Assembly: GCA_030538335.1 (NCBI GenBank)
Contig: JAUNUE010000116.1
Coordinates: forward strand, 1 to 6,026
Reading direction: 5' to 3'
From: Allobrachymonas sp.
Lineage (GTDB): Bacteria; Pseudomonadota; Gammaproteobacteria; Burkholderiales; Burkholderiaceae_C
DNA length: 6,026 nucleotides
The notes under the pieces: model-generated
What the model saw: the letters and a program-made list of their open reading frames with translations, nothing else
Databases searched by the model: none
Told to the model about the DNA's origin: nothing
Program-made: the position numbers and the translations under genes
Shown: positions 1 through 5,933 of the stretch, piece by piece
Layout: each line of letters begins with the position of its first letter
How positions within the stretch are numbered: the stretch's first letter is position 1

Positions 1-1
1 G

Positions 2-664
2 GTGTCGCTGGCCAAGGTCAACCCCGACGCCAACCCCGAGCAGGTCTGCCTGCTGGGCTGCGGCGTGACGACGGGGCTGGGAGCGGTGAAGAATACCGCC
101 AAGGTGCAGCCGGGCGACAGCGTGGCCGTGTTCGGCCTGGGCGGCATTGGCTTGGCGGTGATTCAGGGTGCCAAGCTGGCGCAGGCTGGCCGCATCATTG
201 CCATCGACACCAACCCCGCGAAGTTTGATCTCGCCAGAACCTTTGGCGCGACCGACTGCATCAACCCAAAAGACCACGACCAACCGATCCAGCAGGTCGT
301 CGTCGAGATGACCGGCTGGGGCGTGGACCATTCATTCGAGTGCATCGGCAACGTCAACGTGATGCGTGCTGCGCTGGAATGCGCACACCGCGGCTGGGGC
401 CAGAGCGTGATCATCGGCGTGGCAGGTGCAGGGCAGGAGATTTCTACACGCCCTTTCCAGTTGGTCACCGGGCGCAAATGGATGGGCACAGCGTTTGGCG
501 GCGTCAAAGGCCGCAGCGAATTGCCCGGCATGGTGGAACAGGCCATGAAAAACGAAATCCAGCTCGCACCTTTCGTCACGCACACCATGCCCCTCACCGA
601 CATCAACGAAGCGTTTGACCTGATGCACGCAGGCAAGTCGATACGCAGTGTGGTGCATTACTGA
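2..664 (+). CDS. frmA: S-(hydroxymethyl)glutathione dehydrogenase / class III alcohol dehydrogenase, C-terminal part
   Basis: Zinc-dependent, NAD(P)-linked cytosolic dehydrogenase that oxidises S-hydroxymethylglutathione, the adduct of formaldehyde and glutathione, to S-formylglutathione. The gene is cut by the left edge: 220 residues remain, against about 369 in E. coli FrmA, so roughly the first 150 are missing. The GTG at base 2 is an internal valine codon, not a start. Visible landmarks are VCLLGCGVTTG (the Cys at fragment residue 20 matches a catalytic zinc ligand of the family), the Rossmann motif GLGGIG near residues 46-51, and the highly conserved stretches ATDCINPKD, FECIGNVNVMR, IIGVAGAGQEISTRPFQL and FGGVKGRSELP. 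The end, GKSIRSVVHY, matches the family C-terminus. Its product is the substrate of the hydrolase at 1307-2143, so the two enzymes form one pathway. Family identity is secure; the label frmA versus adhC is a naming choice. Confidence 0.96.
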   Translation: MSLAKVNPDANPEQVCLLGCGVTTGLGAVKNTAKVQPGDSVAVFGLGGIGLAVIQGAKLAQAGRIIAIDTNPAKFDLARTFGATDCINPKDHDQPIQQVVVEMTGWGVDHSFECIGNVNVMRAALECAHRGWGQSVIIGVAGAGQEISTRPFQLVTGRKWMGTAFGGVKGRSELPGMVEQAMKNEIQLAPFVTHTMPLTDINEAFDLMHAGKSIRSVVHY

Positions 665-672
665 GTACAGCC

Positions 673-1275
673 ATGGACGGAAAATCGCTGTGGAATACCC
701 GCTACCAGAACGAAGCGTACTTCTACGGTACGGAGCCGAATTCCTTTCTGGAGGAACACTGGAAGCTGCTGGGCACCCCCGTGCTTTCGCTCTCTGAAGG
801 TGAGGGGCGCAACGCCGTATTTTTGGCATCTCACGGTCTGGATGTGCTTGGCGTGGATCTGTCAGACATTGGGCTGGAAAAAGCCCGCAAACTGGCGGCA
901 TCACGTGGCTTGCGCATCGAAACGCAGGTGGCCGACCTGGCGATGTACGAACCGGCAACCGCGCACTACGGCGGCGTGGTGTCGATTTTTGCGCACTTAC
1001 CCAGCTCCGTCCGACAGCGACTCTGCCCCTTGGTGGAGCAGGCGCTCAAACCCGGCGGTGTGGTGGTGATGGAAGCCTATGCCGAAAGCCAATTGGCACG
1101 CGATACGGGTGGCCCGAAAAATCCGGACATGCTGATGACGGTGGACAAGATCAGGGCGGAGTTTCCGAACCTCGAACCTGTCTTGCTGCACGAAACCGAG
1201 CGCGACGTTCGTGAAGGAGAAGGCCACACCGGGCTGGCTTCGGTTATCCAGTTCATAGGGCGCAAGGCGATCTGA
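673..1275 (+). CDS. Class I SAM-dependent methyltransferase (TehB-like), in the formaldehyde cluster
   Basis: A 200-residue, soluble class I methyltransferase of unknown substrate. The SAM-binding fold is readable: a motif I strand and glycine loop at residues 37-47 (VLSLSEGEGRN), the acidic residue ending strand 2 at D62 (VLGVDLS), a motif II-like segment around VSIFAHLP (103-110), and the typical ALKPGGVVVMEAY at 124-136. The start WNTRYQNEAYFYGTEPNSFL resembles tellurite-resistance TehB-like and thiopurine methyltransferase-like proteins. The ATG at 673 lies 8 bases after the dehydrogenase stop with only a poor ribosome site, suggesting translational coupling. The frmB start codon follows 31 bases after the stop. 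Position between two formaldehyde-pathway genes suggests co-transcription and perhaps a role in thiol or formaldehyde metabolism, but the sequence does not reveal the substrate. Confidence 0.88.
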   Translation: MDGKSLWNTRYQNEAYFYGTEPNSFLEEHWKLLGTPVLSLSEGEGRNAVFLASHGLDVLGVDLSDIGLEKARKLAASRGLRIETQVADLAMYEPATAHYGGVVSIFAHLPSSVRQRLCPLVEQALKPGGVVVMEAYAESQLARDTGGPKNPDMLMTVDKIRAEFPNLEPVLLHETERDVREGEGHTGLASVIQFIGRKAI

Positions 1276-1306
1276 TCCGCACATCCGTTAAAGAAAGGAA
1301 TTATTC

Positions 1307-2143
1307 ATGCAACGCATCGAACACCACGCCAGCTTCGGTGGCCGCCAGGAAGTCTGGCAACACGCCAGTACCAGCACCGGCACCGACATGAAGTTCGGCA
1401 TCTACCTGCCGCCCAAAGCGGTGGCGGGTGAAAAATGCCCCGTCTTGTACTGGCTCTCGGGCCTGACCTGCACCGAGCAGAACTTCATCACCAAAGCGGG
1501 TGCGCAACAATTTGCGGCACAGCACAACCTGATCGTGGTGGCGCCCGACACCAGCCCGCGTGGCGAGGGCGTGGCGAATGACGAGGCTTACGATCTGGGC
1601 CAGGGCGCAGGGTTTTACGTCAACGCCACGCAAGCGCCATGGGCGCAGCACTTCCGCATGGAAGACTATGTGGTCGATGAATTACCTGCACTGATCGAGC
1701 AGCACTTTCCGGCCAACCCCATGCGCGGTATCTCTGGCCACAGCATGGGCGGGCATGGTGCGCTGACGCTGGCGCTGCGCCACCCCGGCATCTACAAGAG
1801 CGTGAGCGCCTTCAGCCCCATTGTTGCGCCCACGCAAGTGCCATGGGGGCAAAAGGCATTGAAAGCCTACTTGGGCGATGACGCAACTGCATGGAAGCAG
1901 CACGACGCGGTGGAACTGGTGACATCGGCCACCGAACGGCTGCCTTTGCTGGTAGACCAGGGCGATGCCGATGAATTTTTGGTGAACCAGCTCAAACCCG
2001 AGTTGCTGAAAGCGGCGTGTGACCGGGCTGGCCACCCCTTGACCTTGCGCATGCAACCGGGCTACGACCACAGCTACTATTTCATCGCCAGCTTTATGGG
2101 CGACCACATGGCACACCATGCGCGGGCGCTGAAGGCGGGTTGA
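1307..2143 (+). CDS. frmB: S-formylglutathione hydrolase
   Basis: Cytosolic serine hydrolase (esterase D family, alpha/beta-hydrolase fold) that splits S-formylglutathione into formate and glutathione, the second step of glutathione-dependent formaldehyde detoxification. At 278 residues it is full length for the family. The nucleophile elbow GHSMGG places the catalytic serine at residue 146. The family motif DQGxxDxFL puts the acid at D222, and GYDHSYYF gives the histidine at 255. LSGLTCTEQNF (51-60) and APDTSPRG (79-86) are also characteristic. The start is supported by AAGGA at 1295-1299, 7 bases before the ATG, and by the usual N-terminus with LE/RIEHHASFGG-like residues. It is the last gene of the cluster and is followed by a terminator hairpin. 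fghA is an equivalent name. Confidence 0.97.
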   Translation: MQRIEHHASFGGRQEVWQHASTSTGTDMKFGIYLPPKAVAGEKCPVLYWLSGLTCTEQNFITKAGAQQFAAQHNLIVVAPDTSPRGEGVANDEAYDLGQGAGFYVNATQAPWAQHFRMEDYVVDELPALIEQHFPANPMRGISGHSMGGHGALTLALRHPGIYKSVSAFSPIVAPTQVPWGQKALKAYLGDDATAWKQHDAVELVTSATERLPLLVDQGDADEFLVNQLKPELLKAACDRAGHPLTLRMQPGYDHSYYFIASFMGDHMAHHARALKAG

Positions 2144-2161
2144 GTATCCGCTGGTTTAACT

Positions 2162-2198
2162 CCCCTCTCCCCAGCCCTCTCCCGCAAGGGGAGAGGGG
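2162..2198. repeat. Palindromic GGGGAGAGGGG-type intergenic repeat
   Basis: Inverted repeat just after frmB. CCCCTCTCCCC (2162-2172) is the exact reverse complement of GGGGAGAGGGG (2188-2198). A second left arm, CCCTCTCCC (2175-2183), can pair with GGGAGAGGG (2189-2197) over a 5-base loop, so two alternative stems compete for one right arm. Elements of this look recur in intergenic regions of many proteobacteria and, when translated, give spurious peptides of the type PSPLAGEGWGEG. It may act as a REP-like element or add to termination between the two convergent genes. Copy number elsewhere in the genome cannot be judged from this window. Confidence 0.7.
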
Positions 2199-2228
2199 GC
2201 AAACAGCCTGTCGGCAGGTTTTTTGCCC
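2197..2228 (+). terminator. Probable intrinsic terminator after frmB
   Basis: Hairpin with outer arms GGGCAAA (2197-2203) and TTTGCCC (2222-2228), and an inner stem CCTG-tcgg-CAGG (2207-2218) directly followed by TTTTTT (2219-2224). The inner stem plus six T residues resembles a rho-independent terminator for the frm cluster. The outer arms make a near-continuous stem that could also hinder transcription coming from the convergent methyltransferase gene. The inner stem is only 4 bp (5-6 with a G-U and an A-U pair), so strength is uncertain. Confidence 0.6.
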
Positions 2229-2249
2229 ACGCTTCGTTCTGTCTTTGAT

Positions 2250-3539
2250 TCAACCAGCCTTTTGCCACACTGCGGCAAAAAAGCCATCAGTACCATGCTG
2301 ATCCGGCCACAGGCGCAGGTACTGCCCTGCCGGAATGCCTGCGGCATTCTCCTGCGGTGTGCACAGTTGTGCCGCATCAGGCACTTTCAGGTTCTCCAGC
2401 ACCTCGGCGGCGTTCAGTGGCACCAGCGTCGGCTGTTCAGCACTGAACGCTGCCGCCAGGGCTTCGTTTTCCTGCGTCAGCAGGCTGCACGTCGCATAGA
2501 CGAGACGCCCGCCAGGTTTGAGCAGGCGCGCGGCGCGCTGCAAAATGGCCGCCTGCTTGGCCGTCAGCTCTTCTACCGACTGCAGCGACTGGCGCCATTT
2601 CATGTCCGGGTTGCGGCGCAAGGTGCCCAGCCCCGAACAGGGCGCATCGACCAGCACGCGGTCGATCTTGCCCGCCAATCGCTTCACGCGCTCGTCGCGT
2701 TCGTCTGAAATCGCCACGGGGTGCACATTGCTCAAGCCGCTGCGCGCCAGCCGGGGTTTGAGGTTTTCGAGGCGGTGCGCCGATACATCAAATGCATACA
2801 GCCGCCCGGTGTTGAGCATGGCCGCACCCAGCGCCAACGTTTTGCCGCCCGCGCCCGCGCAAAAATCCACCACCATTTCGCCGCGCTTGGCATCGAGCAG
2901 CAAGGCCAGCAGTTGCGAGCCTTCGTCCTGCACCTCGACATGGCCCTGGCGGAACATTTCCCACGTGCTGACATTGGGCTTGCCCTGCAGGCGGATGCCC
3001 CAAGGGGAATACGGTGTGGCTGCTGCCGCAATGCCTTCTTGCTGGAGTGCCTCCAGCACGGCATCGCGTTTGGCCTGCCAGGTGTTGACGCGCAAATCCA
3101 GCGGTGCGGCCTGCAACAAGGCCTGCGCCACGCCATCAAACCGTTCGCCCAGTTGCGCCTGCAGCGCTTGCGCCAGCCATTGCGGCAGATTGTGGCGGTG
3201 ACTGGCGGGCAGTTCGCTGTCGTTGATCTGCCTGCAAGCAGCCAGCCACTCCACTTCGGCGGGTGACAAGGCCGCTTGCAACAGATGCTGTGGCCCCGCA
3301 AAACCGAGAATGGCCAGACGCCGTTCGCGCGCGCCGCTACCGCTGCGCGCTTGCGACTCGAACAACAGTTTTTTGCGCAAGACGGTATAGGCGGTTTCGG
3401 CCACGACCGCCCGATCGCGCGAACCAAGGTTGCGGTGCTCGCGGAAATAGCGCGACACCACCGCGTCGGCCGGATGATCAAAGCGCAGCAAGGCCGCAAG
3501 CAAGTCGCTGCAATGGTGTAATAGGTCTTTGGGATGCAT
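2250..3539 (-). CDS. RsmB/NOP-family SAM-dependent RNA (cytosine-C5) methyltransferase
   Basis: Predicted cytosolic m5C RNA methyltransferase, probably acting on rRNA. From the chosen start it is 429 residues. The N-terminal third (about 1-130) is helical and divergent from the NusB-like domain of E. coli RsmB. The catalytic domain shows motif I VVDFCAGAGGKT (223-234), motif IV DAPCSG with Cys301, and motif VI YATCS with Cys351. By analogy with RsmB the motif VI cysteine is the nucleophile and the motif IV cysteine assists release. The end, GTDGFFAAVWQKAG, is the family C-terminus. The frame stays open to a GTG at 3623, but the extra 28 residues would overlap cutA and resemble a signal sequence, which does not fit. 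The ATG at 3539 (MHPKDLLHH) is preferred although its ribosome site (GGGA, 13 bases upstream) is weak. Many betaproteobacteria carry a canonical rsmB as well as a second family member like this one, so the target C967 of 16S rRNA is not assured. Confidence 0.9.
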   Translation of the reverse strand: MHPKDLLHHCSDLLAALLRFDHPADAVVSRYFREHRNLGSRDRAVVAETAYTVLRKKLLFESQARSGSGARERRLAILGFAGPQHLLQAALSPAEVEWLAACRQINDSELPASHRHNLPQWLAQALQAQLGERFDGVAQALLQAAPLDLRVNTWQAKRDAVLEALQQEGIAAAATPYSPWGIRLQGKPNVSTWEMFRQGHVEVQDEGSQLLALLLDAKRGEMVVDFCAGAGGKTLALGAAMLNTGRLYAFDVSAHRLENLKPRLARSGLSNVHPVAISDERDERVKRLAGKIDRVLVDAPCSGLGTLRRNPDMKWRQSLQSVEELTAKQAAILQRAARLLKPGGRLVYATCSLLTQENEALAAAFSAEQPTLVPLNAAEVLENLKVPDAAQLCTPQENAAGIPAGQYLRLWPDQHGTDGFFAAVWQKAG

Positions 3540-3601
3540 GGGGGCGTTATTTTCCCATGCGCCCGCGTGCATGAAAAGCAAACGCAAAAGGAAAAAGCAC
3601 C

Positions 3602-3982
3602 ATGCCTTCCAGTTTTTCTTCACCCGCCGCAGAACAAGACCCTGCTTGCATCGCCCTGGTCATCACCACGGTAGATGACGAAACCGTGGCGCAGAACATG
3701 GCACGCGCAATGGTGGAACAGCGGCTCGCAGCTTGCGTGCAGATTCAGGCCATTGAAAGCACCTATATCTGGGAAGCCGCTTTGCAGGAGCACAAGGAAT
3801 GGCAGCTTTCGTGCAAAACCACGGCCAGCGGCAGCGCCGCCTTGCAGCAGGCTTTACTGGAAATGCACCCCTATGCCGTGCCCATGCTCTACGCCTTGCC
3901 TGTGGCATGGGTGCATCGCCCTTATGCCGACTGGGTTGCGCAAAGGGTGGCAGATGCGCAGATCCGGCCAGACCAGGTATAA
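3602..3982 (+). CDS. cutA: Divalent-cation tolerance protein CutA
   Basis: Small CutA1-family protein, a trimeric ferredoxin-like fold linked to copper and other divalent-metal tolerance; its biochemical role is still debated in the literature. At 126 residues it is slightly longer than E. coli CutA (112), through an extended N-terminus. Family hallmarks are seen in order: VITTVDDETVAQNMARAMVEQRLAACVQI (residues 20-48), the YIWE...EWQLSCKTT strand pair (55-74), and HPYAVPMLYALPV (89-101). The more usual form is HPYEVPE, so A and M replace acidic residues here. The start is supported by AAAGGA at 3587-3592, 9 bases before the ATG. It is divergent from the RNA methyltransferase gene (62 bases apart). 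Its TAA stop lies inside the likely -10 box of the next operon, so it may also contribute read-through into rpsP. Confidence 0.93.
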   Translation: MPSSFSSPAAEQDPACIALVITTVDDETVAQNMARAMVEQRLAACVQIQAIESTYIWEAALQEHKEWQLSCKTTASGSAALQQALLEMHPYAVPMLYALPVAWVHRPYADWVAQRVADAQIRPDQV

Positions 3983-3983
3983 T
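3955..3983 (+). promoter_or_regulatory. Probable sigma-70 promoter of the rpsP-rimM-trmD operon
   Basis: A perfect consensus -10 hexamer TATAAT lies at 3978-3983 and contains the TAA stop of cutA (3980-3982). With a 17-base spacer the -35 would be TGCGCA (3955-3960), only 3 of 6 matches to TTGACA. Transcription would start near 3990, leaving a leader of about 80 bases before rpsP. The site fits the expected boundary between cutA and the ribosomal operon. The weak -35 is the main doubt. Confidence 0.6.
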
Positions 3984-4002
3984 GCGCGGTTCCAGTGTGT
4001 CG

Positions 4003-4018
4003 CTGGCCGGGTGGCCAG
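4003..4018 (+). promoter_or_regulatory. Hairpin in the rpsP leader
   Basis: CTGGCC (4003-4008) and GGCCAG (4013-4018) form a perfect 6-bp GC-rich stem with a GGGT loop, about 13 bases after the predicted transcription start and 50 bases before the rpsP start codon. It has no T-tract, so it is not a terminator. It may stabilise the mRNA 5' end or take part in leader regulation; no known riboswitch or ribosomal-protein leader was recognised. Confidence 0.4.
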
Positions 4019-4067
4019 TCGCGTGTCTCAAACGCTGGTTGATTTTTCCACCCGAAGGATTTTTACC

Positions 4068-4331
4068 ATGGTCGTCATCCGACTTTCCCGCGGCGGTGCC
4101 AAGGCCCGTCCGTTCTACAATGTGGTTGTGGCCGACAAACGCGTGCGCCGCGATGGCCGCTTTATCGAGCGCATTGGTTTCTACAACCCCGGCGCCACCG
4201 AAAAAGAAGAAGGTCTGCGCATTGCGCAAGACCGCCTGAGCTACTGGAAGAGCGTGGGCGCACAGGTTTCTCCCACCGTAGAGCGCCTGGCCAAGCAACT
4301 GGCAGCAAAAACCGAAAAAGCGGCAGCCTGA
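4068..4331 (+). CDS. rpsP: 30S ribosomal protein bS16
   Basis: Structural protein of the 30S subunit that binds 16S rRNA and is needed for assembly of its 5' domain. The 87-residue product is the normal length. It begins MVVIRLSRGGAKARPFYNVVVAD, the signature of bacterial S16, continues RRDGRFIERIGFYNP (residues 28-42), and has LRIAQDRLSYWKSVGAQVSPTVERL at 50-74 with an Ala/Lys-rich tail. The frame is open far upstream through cutA, but the start is fixed by the conserved MVVIRLSRGG and by AAGGA at 4055-4059, 8 bases before the ATG. It is the first gene of the conserved rpsP-rimM-trmD operon. Confidence 0.98.
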   Translation: MVVIRLSRGGAKARPFYNVVVADKRVRRDGRFIERIGFYNPGATEKEEGLRIAQDRLSYWKSVGAQVSPTVERLAKQLAAKTEKAAA

Positions 4332-4353
4332 TTCCAGGTTCCCGTCTTTCACG

Positions 4354-4386
4354 CAAGGCCCGGCTTTTGTCGGGCCTTGTTGTTTC
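4354..4386 (+). terminator. Terminator-like hairpin between rpsP and rimM
   Basis: CAAGGCCCG (4354-4362) pairs exactly with CGGGCCTTG (4371-4379) around an 8-base loop, followed by the T-rich run TTGTTT (4380-4385). A 9-bp GC-rich stem with a mixed T tail fits a partial terminator or attenuator that would lower rimM and trmD expression relative to rpsP. It could equally act as a 3'-end stabiliser for an rpsP mRNA. Confidence 0.55.
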
Positions 4387-4412
4387 TGACCGCAATCCCT
4401 CACAATACCGCC

Positions 4413-5003
4413 ATGTCCGCAGACCCAAACAACGCCCTTGCTGCACTCGACGCCACCACCCTGCCCGACGATGCGGTGGAGGTGGCGCAAATCGGCGAGG
4501 CTTGGGGCATCAAAGGCTGGTTCAAGGTATTTGCGCATAGCGCCGATCCGCAAGTGATCTGGACATGCAAACGCTGGTATCTGCAACCGCCCGAGCGCGG
4601 CGCGCGCCATTTTTCGGGCACGGTGGTGCTGCCCGTCAGCCAGGTCAAGCCGCATGGCGAAACGCTGGTGGCGTCTTCACGCGCCATTGCCGACCGCACG
4701 GCGGCTGAACTGCTGCGCGGTGCACGCGTTTTTGTGCCGCGTTCGTTTTTTCCCAGCCCTGAAGAAGACGAATACTATTGGGTTGATCTGATCGGCTGCG
4801 AAGTACACAACCGCGAAGGCGTATTGCTCGGCACCGTGCACGATTTGCTGGCCAGCGGCCCGCAGACCACGTTGGTGCTGAAACGGGCACAGGGCAGCGA
4901 TACAAATGAAGGCATGATCCCGTTTGTCGATGCCCTTGTAGATACCGTGGACGTGGCACAAAAACGCATCATCGTGGACTGGCAGCCCGAATTCTGGGAT
5001 TGA
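4413..5003 (+). CDS. rimM: Ribosome maturation factor RimM
   Basis: 30S assembly factor that binds uS19 and helps mature the head of the small subunit. The product is 196 residues. The N-terminal RimM domain opens with VEVAQIGEAWGIKGWFKV (22-39), equivalent to the usual GxIxxxHGIRGEVKV, with Trp in place of His in the middle. The C-terminal PRC-barrel domain contains YYWVDLIGCEVHNREGVLLGTV (121-142). The end MIPFVDALVDTVDVAQKRIIVDWQPEF is typical. The ATG at 4413 is preferred; an in-frame TTG at 4377 would start inside the preceding hairpin. No convincing ribosome site precedes the ATG, which may mean weak initiation. The TGA overlaps the region just before trmD (8 bases from stop to its ATG). 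Confidence 0.96.
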   Translation: MSADPNNALAALDATTLPDDAVEVAQIGEAWGIKGWFKVFAHSADPQVIWTCKRWYLQPPERGARHFSGTVVLPVSQVKPHGETLVASSRAIADRTAAELLRGARVFVPRSFFPSPEEDEYYWVDLIGCEVHNREGVLLGTVHDLLASGPQTTLVLKRAQGSDTNEGMIPFVDALVDTVDVAQKRIIVDWQPEFWD

Positions 5004-5011
5004 ATGCCATC

Positions 5012-5752
5012 ATGCGCTTTGACATCATCACCCTGTTCCCCGAACTGTTCGGGCCGATGCTCGAAGTGGGCGTAACACGCCGTGCATTTGCATCGGGCCA
5101 AGTGCAGGTCAAACTCTGGCAACTGCGTGATTTTGCCGAAGGCGCCTACCGCCGCGTGGACGACCGCCCTTTTGGCGGCGGCCCCGGCATGGTGATGCAG
5201 GCCGAGCCTTTGTGGCGGTGCCTGCAGGCTATCCGGCAGGATCGGGCCGAGCCTGCATCCCAACAAGCACCTGTGGTGCTGTTTTCACCTGCTGGCACAC
5301 CGATGACGCACGCAGTCGTTCAGGCGTGGGCTGATCCAGAAAAAACCGGCGCTGTTCTGGTGTGTGGCCGCTATGAGGGCATCGACCAGCGCTTCATCGA
5401 CAGCCATGTGGACACGCAGATCAGCCTTGGGGATTTTGTGCTCTCCGGTGGCGAAATACCGGCCATGGCCTTGTTGGATGCCGTAGCCCGCCTGCAACCC
5501 GGCGTGCTGCACGACGCCGACAGCCACGCGCAAGACAGCTTCAACCCTGCGCTGGGTGGCCTGCTCGACTGCCCGCACTACACCCGCCCTGAAGTCTGGC
5601 AAGGCCAGGGCGTGCCCAATGTTTTGCTGGGCGGCAACCATGCTGCCATCGCGCAATGGCGGCGTGCGCAGAGCGTGCAGCTTACCTGTGCGCAGCGGCC
5701 GGATCTTGTGGAACAGACCCCACAATGCCCGCCAAAAAAGTCACACATTTAA
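5012..5752 (+). CDS. trmD: tRNA (guanine-N1-)-methyltransferase TrmD, with unusual short C-terminus
   Basis: SPOUT-class methyltransferase making m1G37 in tRNAs, which prevents +1 frameshifting. From the ATG at 5012 it is 246 residues, against 255 in E. coli. The start MRFDIITLFPELF aligns with the family; a TTG at 5000 overlapping the rimM stop is a less likely alternative. Conserved blocks: VDDRPFGGGPGMVM (49-62), the trefoil-knot SAM loop VCGRYEGID (117-125), and SLGDFVLSGGEIPAM (138-152). QDSF supplies the catalytic Asp at 175 (E. coli D169), Arg160 matches E. coli R154, and LLDCPHYTRPEVW is at 184-196. After RPDL (229-232) the protein ends in EQTPQCPPKKSHI, without the usual further helix such as LTEEQARLLAEF. 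The catalytic core is intact, so function is plausible. rplS does not follow. Confidence 0.95.
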   Translation: MRFDIITLFPELFGPMLEVGVTRRAFASGQVQVKLWQLRDFAEGAYRRVDDRPFGGGPGMVMQAEPLWRCLQAIRQDRAEPASQQAPVVLFSPAGTPMTHAVVQAWADPEKTGAVLVCGRYEGIDQRFIDSHVDTQISLGDFVLSGGEIPAMALLDAVARLQPGVLHDADSHAQDSFNPALGGLLDCPHYTRPEVWQGQGVPNVLLGGNHAAIAQWRRAQSVQLTCAQRPDLVEQTPQCPPKKSHI

Positions 5753-5753
5753 T

Positions 5754-5777
5754 TTATTTGTTACATTCTACAAATAA
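5754..5777. promoter_or_regulatory. AT-rich dyad after trmD
   Basis: TTATTTG (5754-5760) and CAAATAA (5771-5777) are perfect 7-base inverted arms around a 10-base spacer, starting two bases after the trmD stop codon. The 24-base symmetric site could be an operator for a dimeric regulator or a weak hairpin at the end of the trmD message; there is no T-tract on its 3' side. AT-rich arms can arise by chance, so confidence is low. Confidence 0.3.
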
Positions 5778-5853
5778 CCATTTCGTGACATAAGCACGGA
5801 AACAATACTTCATCGCTTCTGTACCTCTTTCGCAATTTCATCATGACACTACC

Positions 5854-5881
5854 ATTGTGAATTGTGAATTGTGCATTGCGC
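5854..5881 (+). repeat. Four tandem 7-bp units (ATTGTGA-like)
   Basis: Direct tandem array: ATTGTGA (5854-5860), ATTGTGA (5861-5867), ATTGTGC (5868-5874) and ATTGCGC (5875-5881). The units degrade toward the right by one and then two substitutions. It lies 68 bases before the start codon of the right-edge gene, in its presumed promoter or leader region, so it could be a binding array or simply a slippage product. Confidence 0.6.
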
Positions 5882-5882
5882 C

Positions 5883-5901
5883 AGTTGCTGCAGAGGCAAC
5901 T
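5883..5901 (+). promoter_or_regulatory. Small hairpin upstream of the right-edge gene
   Basis: AGTTGC (5883-5888) and GCAACT (5896-5901) are perfect 6-base inverted arms around a 7-base loop. It follows directly after the tandem 7-bp units and precedes the ribosome binding site by 33 bases. There is no T run, so it is not a terminator; a role as leader structure or operator is possible but unproven. Confidence 0.3.
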
Positions 5902-5933
5902 TGCGTGCCCCCGAAAGACAGCAACAAAAAACC

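Noticed and set aside
2156..2268. Short minus-strand peptides containing PSPLAGEGWGEG
   Set aside because: This is the known translation artefact of the GGGGAGAGGGG intergenic repeat, not a protein motif.
3540..3623. N-terminal extension of the RNA methyltransferase from a GTG at 3623, giving a hydrophobic, signal-like leader
   Set aside because: It would overlap the cutA start, has no ribosome site, and a secretion-like leader makes no sense on a cytosolic RNA enzyme; MHPKDLL at 3539 is the better start.
4377..4412. TTG start for rimM at 4377
   Set aside because: It lies in the 3' arm of a terminator-like hairpin and adds residues (LFLTAIPHNTA) not expected in RimM; ATG at 4413 is more sensible.
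3663..4655. 330-codon open frame on the minus strand
   Set aside because: It runs antisense across cutA, rpsP and the start of rimM, which are all secure. The peptide is rich in Ala, Arg, Pro, Gly and Cys without any domain, as expected for an out-of-frame shadow in GC-rich DNA.
5000..5011. TTG start for trmD overlapping the rimM stop
   Set aside because: The family begins directly with MxFxIITLFP, which fits the ATG at 5012; the extra MNAI is not conserved as far as I know.
5854..5881. Tandem units considered as a CRISPR or replication iteron array
   Set aside because: The units are 7 bases with no spacers and only four copies; no cas, rep or partition gene is in the window.
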